A stretch of DNA of 64,000 nt, from contig CACHUY010000002.1 in assembly GCA_902583295.1 (NCBI GenBank), positions 1 through 64,000 of the forward strand. The letters are read 5' to 3'. Position 1 is the stretch's first letter; each line of letters opens with the position of its first letter. Below, piece by piece: positions 63,129-64,000 of this stretch. Origin of the DNA: an uncultured Pelagibacteraceae bacterium. GTDB lineage: Bacteria > Pseudomonadota > Alphaproteobacteria > Pelagibacterales > Pelagibacteraceae. The position numbers and the translations under genes are program-made. A model generated the notes under the pieces. That model was not told where the DNA came from. It saw only the letters and a list, made by a program, of their open reading frames with translations, and searched no databases.

Positions 63129-64000
63129 TTACTGATTTGCCTGCGTTTCAGAAGGTTCTGAGCTCTCAATTTTTTCTTGTTCTGATAAGAACTCATTATC
63201 ATCCTTAAGAGCTTTTTTGTTCCAATTATTTTTAATATTTCCAGTTCCAGCAGGTACCAATCTACCAACAATTACGTTCTCTTTAAGACCGTTTAATGGA
63301 TCAACTTTACCTTTAATAGCTGCATCGGTTAACACTCTTGTAGTTTCTTGGAATGATGCTGCGGAAATAAATGACTCAGTTTGTAATGATGCTTTAGTGA
63401 TACCCATCAATACTCTTTCACCAACAGCTGGGTTCTTACCATCTGCAACTAATTTTTCATTTGTATTTTCAAATTTAATTCTATCCACAATTTCACCAGG
63501 TAAATATGATGAATCTCCAGATACTTTAACCTCAACTTTTTTCAACATTTGTCTTAAAATAGTTTCAATGTGTTTATCGTTGATAATTACACCTTGTAAT
63601 CTGTAGACTTCTTGAACTTGATTGACAAAATATTCAGTTAATTCTTTTATTCCTAATATTCTTAGTATGTCATGAGGTAATGGCTGACCATCAAGGAGAT
63701 ATTCACCTTTTTGAATTTTTTCTCCAGGATTAAAATTAATATGTTTTCCTTTTGGAATTAAGTAGTTAGAAGGTTCTGCTCCATCTTCTGGTACTATTGA
63801 AACTCTTTGCTTACCTCTAACTTCTTTACCAAAAACTACTTGACCATCATTTTCAGCAATAATTGCACTGTCTTTAGCTTTTCTTGCTTCAAATAGTTCT
63901 GCAACTCTTGGGAGACCACCAGTGATATCTTTTGTTTTAGTAGTCTCTTTAGGTAACCTTGCAATAACATCTCCTGCATAAACTTTTTGTCCATCTTTTA
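63129..64000 (-). CDS. rpoC: RNA polymerase beta' subunit C-terminal part (5' end beyond window)
   Basis: Reverse-strand frame stays open from 64000 to stop at 63129 ([38 protein letters not shown]...GRLVPAGTG); track shows only 63129..63548 because of start-codon calling. Confidence 0.95.
   Translation of the reverse strand, partial: KDGQKVYAGDVIARLPKETTKTKDITGGLPRVAELFEARKAKDSAIIAENDGQVVFGKEVRGKQRVSIVPEDGAEPSNYLIPKGKHINFNPGEKIQKGEYLLDGQPLPHDILRILGIKELTEYFVNQVQEVYRLQGVIINDKHIETILRQMLKKVEVKVSGDSSYLPGEIVDRIKFENTNEKLVADGKNPAVGERVLMGITKASLQTESFISAASFQETTRVLTDAAIKGKVDPLNGLKENVIVGRLVPAGTGNIKNNWNKKALKDDNEFLSEQEKIESSEPSETQANQ

Noticed and set aside
1-64000. CRISPR arrays, transposases, phage genes, rRNA, large tandem repeats
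   Set aside because: None found on reading both strands; A/T homopolymer richness only reflects low GC.

Overview
The window is a low-GC, very compact bacterial chromosome segment. Product-level similarity and gene order point to an alphaproteobacterium of the SAR11/Pelagibacterales type (soxBDAG, K+-independent hppA, short intergenic gaps). Taxonomy is inferred from recall, not searched. Nearly everything is core metabolism or information processing: a riboflavin/thiL/nusB block; a lepB-rnc-recO, pdxJ/pyrE/rsh block; slt; a tRNA-Ser(GCU); a heterotetrameric sarcosine oxidase operon; gatCAB; pyrB-pyrC'-plsY-topA; galU/ugd; mgtE; lipB; and a long minus-strand str-S10-spc-alpha ribosomal super-operon running from rpoC (truncated at the right edge) to rplQ. 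I found no CRISPR array, transposon, prophage, rRNA or obvious new multi-gene system. The items most worth a second look are protein-level oddities and missing genes within otherwise canonical operons: a dihydroorotase homologue that has lost its HxH metal motif, next to pyrB; a RibBA whose GTP-cyclohydrolase II half is degenerate; a Rsh (RelA/SpoT) lacking the region between TGS and ACT; NrdR with shortened zinc knuckles; a truncated L24; and absence of era, rpmD, fabH, dprA and tuf from their usual slots.
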